Positions 1 to 5,585 of a stretch of DNA of 15,247 bases are shown one piece after another. The notes below the pieces were generated by a model. It did no database searches, had not been told where the DNA came from, and saw nothing but the letters and a program-made list of their open reading frames with translations. The translations under genes were made by a program, and so were the position numbers. The number at the start of each line of letters is the position of its first letter. Position 1 is the stretch's first letter. Source of the DNA: Spirochaetaceae bacterium (GTDB lineage: Bacteria; Spirochaetota; Spirochaetia; Treponematales; Breznakiellaceae); assembly GCA_031280705.1 (NCBI GenBank), contig JAITGJ010000224.1:1-15247 (forward strand), given 5' to 3'.

Positions 1-102
1 GCGTGGGCCGCGGCACGGAACGCGGAGAAAGCCACGGTGCATTGGCAGTTTACCACCGCCGATGCCCGTATCAAGCTCCGGCACTTGTATCCGAGATTTT
101 AG
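1..102 (+). CDS. IS630-family transposase, C-terminal end (partial)
   Basis: The window opens inside this frame. It runs 33 codons to a TAG stop at 100-102 and contains the stretches HWQFTTADARIKL and LYPRF. That tail, a W-x-F-T-T-x-D-A-R-I-K-L block followed by LYP, is how many IS630-family (DDE, Tc1/mariner-like) transposases end. The catalytic residues lie upstream, outside the window, so I cannot tell whether the copy is intact. It converges on the DUF4469-type gene, with 37 bases between the two stops. It is too short to have been called by a simple ORF finder. Recognition is from the family's characteristic C-terminus only. Confidence 0.75.
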   Translation, partial: AWAAARNAEKATVHWQFTTADARIKLRHLYPRF

Positions 103-117
103 ACTTCATGGTGTACT
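1..117 (+). mobile_element. Right end of an IS630-type insertion sequence
   Basis: IS630-family elements duplicate a TA target and usually end a few bases after the transposase stop. Fifteen bases after the TAG stop there is GTGTACTAG, and its reverse complement begins CTAGTACACC, a plausible terminal repeat next to a TA. The left end is outside the window, so the inverted repeat cannot be confirmed and the boundary near 115-117 is a guess. Confidence 0.4.
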
Positions 118-139
118 AGCCCGTGTGTGCGTAAGCGCA

Positions 140-670
140 CTATGCTACCGTTAAAACAGGCGCAAGGCTGATGGCGCGGGGCTCTTTAAGCAGCGCCGAG
201 CCCGAACTGAACTGCGTTACGACCTCAACGCGCCACTGTCCGGCGCTCAGCGCGGGGACGATGCCCACGATGCGGCTTGCCGTGTTGTCGGCGAGATGCC
301 CCGTAACCTGAATCCGCTCTGCGGGCGCGGCCGTGTTTACAGAGTATACCCCGCAGTCCGCGTGATCTCCCGCCACTTTGATTTTATGCCCCGCCAGCGC
401 GAACATCCCGCCGGGGGTGAGCGTCTCGTTCACGGCCTCCGTCGTAACGTCCGTGATCTCGGCGATAAAGCCGCTTGTTTCAGCCACGCCTTCAATCAAT
501 ACTTCGATATGGCTTGCTAAATCCCGCAGGGGTTTGAGCGCGCGGAAACTGAACTTGACGGGGTGCCGGGCTGAGTCATAGTGTTCGATCTCGTTTTGCC
601 AGGTGCCGCCGATGCGGGGGGGGGGGGGATTATAGGCGCTTTTTTTGCAAGTCGGGTTGTTGGCCTTCAT
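140..670 (-). CDS. DUF4469-type (Ig-like fold) protein with N-terminal poly-proline tract
   Basis: This encodes 176 residues. I chose the ATG at 670 because AAAGGGGG lies about 10 bases upstream; an ATG at 712 would add 14 residues without a good ribosome site. Residues from about 80 to 170 match the pattern of the DUF4469 Ig-like domain: LTPGGMFALAGHKIKVAGD, then a central IVPALSAGQWRVEV, then TQFSSGSALLKEPR. In this family that domain often follows an HU-like DNA-binding domain. Here the N-terminal part (KFSFRALKPLRDLASHIEVL) resembles only the end of such a domain, so the protein is shorter than usual. Residues 15-18 are PPPP, encoded by 13 consecutive C. No signal peptide is visible. Function is unknown; the domain call is fairly secure, a role is not. 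Confidence 0.7.
   Translation of the reverse strand: MKANNPTCKKSAYNPPPPRIGGTWQNEIEHYDSARHPVKFSFRALKPLRDLASHIEVLIEGVAETSGFIAEITDVTTEAVNETLTPGGMFALAGHKIKVAGDHADCGVYSVNTAAPAERIQVTGHLADNTASRIVGIVPALSAGQWRVEVVTQFSSGSALLKEPRAISLAPVLTVA
616..628 (-). repeat. Homopolymer C13 tract inside a coding region
   Basis: Thirteen G on the plus strand are 13 C on the coding (minus) strand, giving codons 15-18 of the DUF4469-type gene plus the first base of codon 19. The downstream domain is in frame at this length. Any change not a multiple of three would shift the frame near codon 18. Tracts of this length are known slippage sites in phase-variable genes. A tract this long can also be miscounted in sequencing. 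Confidence 0.85.
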
Positions 671-766
671 ATATACCTGCCCCCTTTCCGGTGTTTTGCC
701 CACCATCCGCATGGTGAGCGGCGGCGTTCGCGCGGCGCCGCTCCCGTGCCGCGTGTTTTGTGTAGT

Positions 767-796
767 ATGTTATCACGCTTTGTTTGAAACTGTCAA
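767..796 (-). promoter_or_regulatory. Sigma-70-like promoter of the DUF4469-type gene
   Basis: Read on the minus strand, the -35 box TTGACA (796-791) is a perfect match. After an 18-base spacer comes TAACAT (772-767) as the -10 box. The -35 box lies inside a small inverted repeat, GTTTGA/TCAAAC around 783-799, which could be an operator. Nearly the same promoter recurs at 14930-14959 on the other strand, which supports it as a functional unit. The leader to the ATG at 670 is about 90 bases. Confidence 0.65.
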
Positions 797-810
797 ACTG
801 CCAAGCCCAA

Positions 811-933
811 CCCGGTGAAATCCGCCTCCGTGCGGATTTCACCGGGGGGCGGAAGACCACGGGGAGGAGCGCGTGGGGGAGGCGGGGTTTTGCCTCCGGC
901 AAAACCCAAGCCCAAGCCGCAGCGCGGCTTGGG
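811..933. repeat. Palindrome cluster, left copy (modules A, B, C)
   Basis: Three perfect palindromes lie in the 296-bp gap between the DUF4469-type gene and the first lipoprotein. Module A has CCCGGTGAAATCCGC at 811-825 paired with 832-846 around a 6-base loop. Module B has GGGTTTTGCC at 885-894 paired with 898-907. Module C has CCCAAGCCGC at 911-920 paired with 924-933. The same words recur at 14792-14926. None is followed by a T run, so they are not ordinary terminators. The frame of the lipoprotein stays open through the cluster back to 784, which invites a wrong start call. No plus-strand promoter for the lipoprotein is obvious here. Confidence 0.8.
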
Positions 934-966
934 CAGGCTTGCCCGGAGGGGGTGGTGTCGGGTATT

Positions 967-2160
967 ATGGAAGTAATGAAACAAATAGTGGTTTTTCTTG
1001 TAATTTTCGCGCTTGCCGGTTGTGCCGGCGGGCCGGATCCGGGCGGGAACCGGGAACGCGGGGCGGAGTCCGGACGCGCGGCGTCGGACCAGGCCCTTGC
1101 CGGCATGGACGCCGCTTTTGCCGGGACCGCGCTCCCCGCGGCGCCGGTTCCCGCGGAAAATGCCGCTGCCGCGCCGGAGGTCTCCACACAGCCGGTGGCG
1201 GCCGCGCGGGGCGGGCGGGAACCGGCCTGGGTCAGCAACGCCTACGCCTCCCTTAACCGGACGGATTATTTTGCCGCCGCCGGTAACGGCCCCGCGCGCG
1301 CCGCCGCCGAACATGACGCCCTTGCCCGCCTTACGGGACTCTTCGGGCAAAATATTCAGGCGGAACTCCGCACGGTAAGCTCCTATAATGAAGCCGTCTC
1401 CAACGGCAAAGTACGCCTTTCAGAAAACGCCTCGCTTGAAAACGCCGTCCGTACCGCAACGGAACTTGATACCCTCATCGGCGCGGAAATCTACGCCGTG
1501 TGGGATTCGGGGCGGGGCGCAGTGTATGCGCTGGCCGTCATGGAAAAACAAAAGGCCCGCCGCCTGTACGGTGATTTGATTCAGGCGAACCTTCACCTTA
1601 TCAACGGCCTCACCCAGCTCTCCCCTGAAGACCGCGCCACATTTGACGGCTATGCCAAATACCGCCTGGCCGGAACCATTGCCGATACCAATCAGATTTA
1701 CGGCCGGGTGCTGGCCCTTGCCGGAGGCGGCGGCGTTGATACGGCGGCCCTCAAAAAAGGCGACGCGTACCGGGAAGAAGCCGCGGATATCGCCCGGAGC
1801 ATCCCCATCGCGGTACGGGTTCCCGATGACCGGGGCGGCCGCGTCGGGGCGGCGTTTACCGGGGCGCTTTCCCGCGCGGGTTTCCGTGCAGGCGGAAACG
1901 GACGGTACGTGCTGCAGGTCGATCTTTCGCTCGCGTCCGCGGAATTTTCGGGCAATCAAAATCAGTTTTGCCGTTACACGGTCAACGCCAACCTTGTCGA
2001 TACGCGGAACAACGCGGTCATTTATCCCTACAGCGTTACCGGACGGGAAGGCCATCTTACCATAAGCGAAGCGGAAAACCGGGCGATCCGCGCCATTGAG
2101 CAAAAAATCGCCGGTGAATACGAAACGGGCCTCCGGGAGTATCTGGAACGCTCCCGGTAA
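967..2160 (+). CDS. LPP20-family-like lipoprotein
   Basis: This encodes 397 residues. The start is placed at ATG 967, or possibly ATG 976. Both precede a short signal peptide (KQIVVFLVIFALAG) and the lipobox cysteine at residue 19, and GGAGGG lies at 945-950. After an Ala/Pro-rich linker (about 20-85), the region from EPAWVSNAY through ARAAAEHDALARLTGLFG and the block around VGAEIYAVWDSGRGAVYALAVMEK resembles LPP20-type lipoproteins seen in treponemes. The C-terminal third (IAVRVPDDRGGRVGAAFTGAL onward) looks like a further alpha/beta domain. The protein should be exported and lipid-anchored; its molecular role is unknown. It is followed by a second, smaller LPP20-type lipoprotein after a hairpin terminator. 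The family call comes from pattern memory, not an alignment. Confidence 0.75.
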   Translation: MEVMKQIVVFLVIFALAGCAGGPDPGGNRERGAESGRAASDQALAGMDAAFAGTALPAAPVPAENAAAAPEVSTQPVAAARGGREPAWVSNAYASLNRTDYFAAAGNGPARAAAEHDALARLTGLFGQNIQAELRTVSSYNEAVSNGKVRLSENASLENAVRTATELDTLIGAEIYAVWDSGRGAVYALAVMEKQKARRLYGDLIQANLHLINGLTQLSPEDRATFDGYAKYRLAGTIADTNQIYGRVLALAGGGGVDTAALKKGDAYREEAADIARSIPIAVRVPDDRGGRVGAAFTGALSRAGFRAGGNGRYVLQVDLSLASAEFSGNQNQFCRYTVNANLVDTRNNAVIYPYSVTGREGHLTISEAENRAIRAIEQKIAGEYETGLREYLERSR

Positions 2161-2188
2161 CCCGGGTCCGGTAACCCGGGTCCGGTAA
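2158..2188 (+). repeat. 14-bp tandem duplication containing the stop codon
   Basis: The unit TAACCCGGGTCCGG occurs twice in tandem, starting at the lipoprotein's TAA stop (2158), and a third TAA follows at 2186. Just after it (about 2194-2210) is a GC-only near-palindrome. This looks like simple slippage or duplication at the gene end. Confidence 0.7.
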
Positions 2189-2243
2189 ATCCGGGCGCGG
2201 CGGCCGCGCGGCGCGTGTATTTCGCCGCGTTTTTTCACGGAAA

Positions 2244-2276
2244 AAAGCGCGCGTTTCGCGCTTTAAATATTTTTTT
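2244..2276 (+). terminator. Rho-independent terminator between the two lipoproteins
   Basis: The perfect 8-bp stem AAAGCGCG (2244-2251) pairs with CGCGCTTT (2257-2264) around a 5-base loop. An A/T stretch ending in seven T (2270-2276) follows. It sits 84 bases after the first lipoprotein stop, so the second gene probably has partly independent expression. Confidence 0.65.
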
Positions 2277-2319
2277 GTCCGGCGCTGCCGTTTGGCATGC
2301 CGGACGCAGGAGAATTGCT

Positions 2320-2868
2320 ATGAAACTACGTTTTGCCGCCCTGGCCGCGCTTGCCGCGTTCCTTTTGGTTACAGGCTGCGCGTCAAAGCCGATGGTCGAG
2401 CGCCCGCCGGAAGATGTCCCGTCGTGGTATCTCGTTCCGCCCAAAGCCGATGACGTGATTTATGGCGTCGGGTCCGCGCGGATGCAGACGCTTGACGCCT
2501 CCCGGCGGTTCGCGGAAAACCGCGCCCGGGTATCCATCGCCCAGTCGATCAACGCCCGCGTCCAGAGTATGATCACCGATCATATTTCCGGCTCCGAGGG
2601 TTCCAATCAGGCGATGACGAATTTCCAGGAATCGGTATCGCGCTCCCTGACCGACGCGACTCTCGCGGGCGTTGAAATTGCCGAGGCAAAAGTGGGCGGC
2701 GACGGCACCGTGTACGTGCTTGTGTCGATCCCCCGCGACGTAGCCAAACAGCAGGCCATCGCCAAACTGGGTGAGAACCCGAACCGCGCGCTGGCCCAGC
2801 GGGCGCTCTCGGAAATGGACGCGGCGTTCACCAATTACAACAATCCTCCGGTTCCGGTAACCAACTAG
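2320..2868 (+). CDS. Small LPP20-family lipoprotein
   Basis: This encodes 182 residues. The ATG at 2320 is preceded by AGGAGA at 2308-2313, a good ribosome site. The signal peptide MKLRFAALAALAAFLLVTG ends at a cysteine at residue 20 (lipobox VTGC). The mature part has the LPP20 layout: VPSWYLVPPKADDVIYGVGSA, then a helical stretch rich in Ala/Arg (ASRRFAENRARVSIAQSINARVQSM), then VEIAEAKVGGDGTVYVLVSIP, where a short beta segment closes the domain. It ends with a helix and a Pro/Asn tail. The predicted site is the inner face of the outer membrane or the periplasmic side of the inner membrane; its function is not known. It lies 159 bases downstream of the larger LPP20-type gene, suggesting an old duplication of a lipoprotein pair. 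Confidence 0.82.
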   Translation: MKLRFAALAALAAFLLVTGCASKPMVERPPEDVPSWYLVPPKADDVIYGVGSARMQTLDASRRFAENRARVSIAQSINARVQSMITDHISGSEGSNQAMTNFQESVSRSLTDATLAGVEIAEAKVGGDGTVYVLVSIPRDVAKQQAIAKLGENPNRALAQRALSEMDAAFTNYNNPPVPVTN

Positions 2869-2871
2869 GAT

Positions 2872-2907
2872 AACGCTGATTTATTCCCGATCGAATAAAT
2901 CAGCGTT
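2872..2907 (+). terminator. Strong hairpin after the small lipoprotein
   Basis: AACGCTGATTTATT (2872-2885) pairs perfectly with AATAAATCAGCGTT (2894-2907), and one more C-G pair closes the loop. It begins 3 bases after the stop codon, so termination is the likely role. There is no T run after it, so it may instead protect the 3' end or act with the next two hairpins. Confidence 0.55.
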
Positions 2908-2917
2908 GCTCCGGGAG

Positions 2918-2980
2918 GGCGCGGGGCTATTTCAACCGGAAATGGCCCCGCGCCGGCCGGGTTCACGGCAAGCGGGCCGG
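2918..2980 (+). promoter_or_regulatory. Two further hairpins in the leader of the URO-D-like gene
   Basis: GGCGCGGGGCTATTTC (2918-2933) pairs with GAAATGGCCCCGCGCC (2939-2954) around a 5-base loop, with one G-U wobble. CCGGCC (2953-2958) can also pair with GGCCGG (2975-2980), which would compete with the base of the first stem. The ribosome site GGAGGAGG follows immediately at 2981-2988. Mutually exclusive stems next to a ribosome site suggest a translational or attenuation switch. No known riboswitch class is recognised. Confidence 0.5.
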
Positions 2981-2993
2981 GGAGGAGGACGTC

Positions 2994-4028
2994 ATGACCC
3001 CCAGAGAAGTAATTCTCGCGGCGGCCGCGGGGAATGTTCCCGATCGCCTGCCGGTTGTGTTTTCCCCGCAGGGAATACTGCGCGCGCGGCAGGGCCTTTC
3101 CGTAGAGCAGTTTTATCGCCTTCCGCCGGAAGAGCAGGCGCGTTTCCGTATTGACGGTATGCGCGCCTACGGCGGCGATGTGCTCCCCGTAGGGTACAAC
3201 GGAACGCTTGCGGTACTGGCCCTGGGGGGCAGCGTCAAGTTTCGTGCGCGGGGCGCGCCGGATGTTATGGACCCGCTCATCACCGGCATCGCGGATCTGG
3301 ATCGTATCGATCTTGCGCGGATCCGGACCAGTTTTTATTATCTCAGTGATTTGGCAGTTGCCCGCCTGATCGCTGACCGCGCGGGAAACGAGTACGCCCT
3401 GTCCGCCGGCTCCTGGGGCCCCTTCACGATGGCCGGACTGCTCGCGGGAACGGATACGCTGATGCGGAAGTGCATCCGCGACAAGGCGGCGGTGCGGGAC
3501 CTGCTCGACTTTTCCCTGGAAATGATCAAAATCTATTCGGAAGAATTTTTCGATCTGGGAATCGACATCGGTACTATCGCGGAGCCGTCCGCCTCACAGG
3601 ACATGATCTCCCGGCGCGTTTTTGAAGAATTCGCCCTGCCCTGGCTCAGAAAAACATTCGACTGGTACCAATCGAAAGGACTGATTCCCCAGCTCCATAT
3701 CTGCGGCGACATCACGGACCGTCTTTCCGCCGTGGGGGAAAGCGGGGCGCGTATTCTTTCGCTGGATCACAAGGTGAATATGAAAACCGCGGCGGAAACG
3801 CTGGGGGGAAAACTGATACTCGGCGGCAATGCCGATCCCGTAGAAGTGATTATGTCGGGAAGCGCGGAATCGGTGCGGGAAGCGTACCGGAACATTGTGC
3901 GGGAAGTCGCGGGCTATCCCTATATTCTTATGCCCGGCTGTGATGTGCCGTCAAAAACGCCGCTTGAAAATGCTGCCGCGCTGCGGGAATTTGCCCGCAC
4001 CACGCCGCCCCCGTGGAAAGCCGTGTAA
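2994..4028 (+). CDS. Uroporphyrinogen decarboxylase (URO-D) family protein, likely MtaA/CmuA-type methyltransferase
   Basis: This encodes 344 residues, the usual length for the family. The ATG at 2994 has GGAGGAGG five bases upstream. Sequence signs are the N-terminal PDRLPVVF, SWGPFTMAG (140-148), the metal-site motif HICGD (235-239), LDHK (257-260), GGNADP (277-282), and PGCDVPSKTPLEN (314-326). In MtaA-type corrinoid methyltransferases zinc is held by a His-x-Cys pair and a later Cys. His235, Cys237 and Cys316 fit that arrangement, whereas true HemE enzymes lack this site. I therefore infer a cytoplasmic methyl transfer between a corrinoid protein and a thiol or similar acceptor. No corrinoid protein gene is adjacent, so the substrate is open. 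The stop codon lies exactly at the edge of a MITE-like element. Confidence 0.85.
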   Translation: MTPREVILAAAAGNVPDRLPVVFSPQGILRARQGLSVEQFYRLPPEEQARFRIDGMRAYGGDVLPVGYNGTLAVLALGGSVKFRARGAPDVMDPLITGIADLDRIDLARIRTSFYYLSDLAVARLIADRAGNEYALSAGSWGPFTMAGLLAGTDTLMRKCIRDKAAVRDLLDFSLEMIKIYSEEFFDLGIDIGTIAEPSASQDMISRRVFEEFALPWLRKTFDWYQSKGLIPQLHICGDITDRLSAVGESGARILSLDHKVNMKTAAETLGGKLILGGNADPVEVIMSGSAESVREAYRNIVREVAGYPYILMPGCDVPSKTPLENAAALREFARTTPPPWKAV

Positions 4029-4158
4029 GAGCCTGTTTAAAATCTGGAATTTTGGCGTTGCAAAACGCCAAAATTCTACCTTGCAGGCTCCAAAAGAGCC
4101 CGAAAATCGGGATTTTTGCGGTCTATTGACCGTAAAAATCCACAATTTGAACAGGCTC
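4029..4158. mobile_element. 130-bp MITE-like element with TAA target duplication
   Basis: The ends are inverted repeats: GAGCCTGTTTAAA (4029-4041) and the complement of GAGCCTGTTCAAA (4146-4158), 12 of 13 matching. The element is flanked by TAA on both sides (4026-4028 and 4159-4161), as expected for a 3-bp target duplication. Inside are stacked hairpins: GAATTTTGGCGTT at 4047-4059 with 4064-4076, GGCTC at 4086-4090 with 4096-4100, and GGATTTTTGCGGTC at 4110-4123 with 4128-4141 (one G-U pair). It has no coding capacity of its own. The end sequence and 3-bp TNA-type duplication recall IS5-related elements (IS1031 or ISL2 groups), but the parent IS is not in the window. Confidence 0.75.
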
Positions 4159-4161
4159 TAA

Positions 4162-4331
4162 GACGGCCTGGTCCACGCGCGGCTCCCCCCAGGAAAGAGA
4201 CCGCTGTTTCCACCGGAAAACAGGGAAAACAACTGGACAATGCCTGTCCGTTATGGGTACTTTATGAGCGTTGGTGGGAAACTGCGCCACATTGACGAAG
4301 TTTCCCGCCAACGCTATTGCCCGGAGGTATT
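4162..4331 (+). promoter_or_regulatory. Leader of the acetyltransferase gene with a 16-bp dyad
   Basis: This gap holds two small stems (CTGTTT/AAACAG at about 4204-4222; GGACA/TGTCC at 4235-4249) and one long dyad. GCGTTGGTGGGAAACT (4268-4283) pairs with AGTTTCCCGCCAACGC (4299-4314) around 15 bases, with one G-U pair. The dyad ends 7 bases before the GGAGG ribosome site (4322-4326). It could be an operator for a dimeric regulator, or an RNA hairpin that controls the acetyltransferase. No clear sigma-70 promoter was found. Confidence 0.45.
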
Positions 4332-5543
4332 ATGGTTCAGTACGAAAAAGCCGAAGCGAAGGATTATGAAGAAATTATCGACCTTGCCAATTATACGTTC
4401 AGCGCGTCCCGCCGCCCCACGGATTTTCCGGGCATTCTTCCCAAACTCTACCGGCGCGAATACTTTATGGACGCGGTACATTACATTGCCCGCGAGGACG
4501 GCAGGATAAAAGCCATCGTCGGGTCCTACCCGCTTGAGATGCGGATACAAACAGAAACCCTCCCCGGGCGCGGGATCGGCATGGTTTCCGTGCATCCCTA
4601 CGCGCGCTCGCGGGGCTATATGCGGACGCTCATGAACATGGCCCTTGCCGATATACGCGGGGCTTCGCCATCCGGCGGCCATGCTTTTTCCTGCCTCGCC
4701 GGGCAAAGGCAGCGGTACGAATACTTTGGATTTGCCCCCACGGGAACCCGGTTTGTTTTTGAGTGCGGCAGGGACAATGTACGCCATATCACCGGGAGGG
4801 CAGGCGCGAAAAAACCGCTCACGCTCAAGCTGCTCGGCGCGGAAGATGCGGAACTTATCGCTTCGATACGCGCCATGCACGAATCAAAAACGGCGCGCTT
4901 CCACCGGCCCGGCGGCCGGTTTTTCGACATACTTTCATCCTGGAACAGCGCCGTATACGCGGTCCTGGAAAACGGCGGCTTTTTTGGCTACCTGATCCAC
5001 AAAAAACGCAGCAACAGTATCCATGAAATAAACCTGAAGGATTTTTCCGCCATCGCCGAAACGCTCCGCCTCTTTTTTGAAACTTCAGGCGGCGAAAACA
5101 GCGATACGGTTACGGTTGCCGCGTGCACGCACGAAACAGAAAAACTGTTTTACCTTTCCTCTCTGGCCGAAAACCGGAGCATTACCACCGCTTACAGTTA
5201 TAACATCCTTGACTATCCCCGCTTTGTTTCGGCCTTTATCGCGCTCAAGACCGGCGGCCAAACAAAACAGGACGGGAGTTTTACGCTCAGGATAATGAAC
5301 GGCGGGCCGCCGCACGCGCCGGGCGGGGACACCACGCTCCACCTTTTTGCCGAAGGGGGAAAAGCGGGCGCTGCCCAAACGGACGGCAGCGGACACGCAG
5401 ACCTTACGCTGGATCACCTTGAGGCCATGGATTTTCTGTTTTCCCCCGAAAGCCCGTATACGCGCCGCGTTATCGCGGAACAGCCGTTCCTGCGGGGCTT
5501 GCTTCCCCTGCCGCTCTTTTTTGAGTATACCGACGGCGTATAA
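4332..5543 (+). CDS. GNAT-family N-acetyltransferase, Eis-like architecture
   Basis: This encodes 403 residues. The ATG at 4332 follows GGAGG with a spacing of 5. A TTG five codons upstream overlaps that ribosome site and was rejected. The N-terminal domain (about 1-140) is a GNAT fold. The acetyl-CoA loop motif is VSVHPYARSRGYMRTLM (85-101), which fits the consensus with Arg-x-x-Gly and a following helix, and YEYFGF (129-134) is the usual later motif. About 260 residues follow. The length and the closing ADLTLDHLEAMDFLF segment suggest a second GNAT-like domain plus an SCP2-like C-terminal domain, as in Eis proteins. Such enzymes acetylate amines on small molecules or peptides; the substrate here is unknown. 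The gene stands alone between a MITE-like element and a convergent operon. Confidence 0.8.
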   Translation: MVQYEKAEAKDYEEIIDLANYTFSASRRPTDFPGILPKLYRREYFMDAVHYIAREDGRIKAIVGSYPLEMRIQTETLPGRGIGMVSVHPYARSRGYMRTLMNMALADIRGASPSGGHAFSCLAGQRQRYEYFGFAPTGTRFVFECGRDNVRHITGRAGAKKPLTLKLLGAEDAELIASIRAMHESKTARFHRPGGRFFDILSSWNSAVYAVLENGGFFGYLIHKKRSNSIHEINLKDFSAIAETLRLFFETSGGENSDTVTVAACTHETEKLFYLSSLAENRSITTAYSYNILDYPRFVSAFIALKTGGQTKQDGSFTLRIMNGGPPHAPGGDTTLHLFAEGGKAGAAQTDGSGHADLTLDHLEAMDFLFSPESPYTRRVIAEQPFLRGLLPLPLFFEYTDGV

Positions 5544-5558
5544 CGCGGCCCCGAACCC

Positions 5559-5582
5559 GCCGCGCTTTTCCGGGGGCGCGGC
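5559..5582. terminator. Possible shared terminator between convergent genes
   Basis: GCCGCGC (5559-5565) pairs with GCGCGGC (5576-5582) in the 42-base gap between the acetyltransferase stop and the TPR gene stop. On the plus strand the loop holds TTTT but no T run follows, so this is a weak call based mainly on position. Confidence 0.35.
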
Positions 5583-5585
5583 AGG

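Noticed and set aside
784..966. Upstream in-frame extension of the first lipoprotein (61 extra codons)
   Set aside because: It translates the palindrome cluster, places the signal peptide internally and has no ribosome site; ATG 967 or 976 fits a lipoprotein start.
2872..2980. Cobalamin riboswitch upstream of the URO-D-like methyltransferase
   Set aside because: The region is too short and lacks the B12-box core; only simple stems are seen.
4029..4158. Three-hairpin element as a small regulatory RNA or riboswitch
   Set aside because: Terminal inverted repeats plus flanking TAA on both sides are better explained by transposition; an RNA role could still be secondary.
3895..4161. 88-codon plus-strand frame spanning the end of the URO-D-like gene and the MITE-like element
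   Set aside because: It is in a shadow frame of the real gene and its second half only translates element hairpins.
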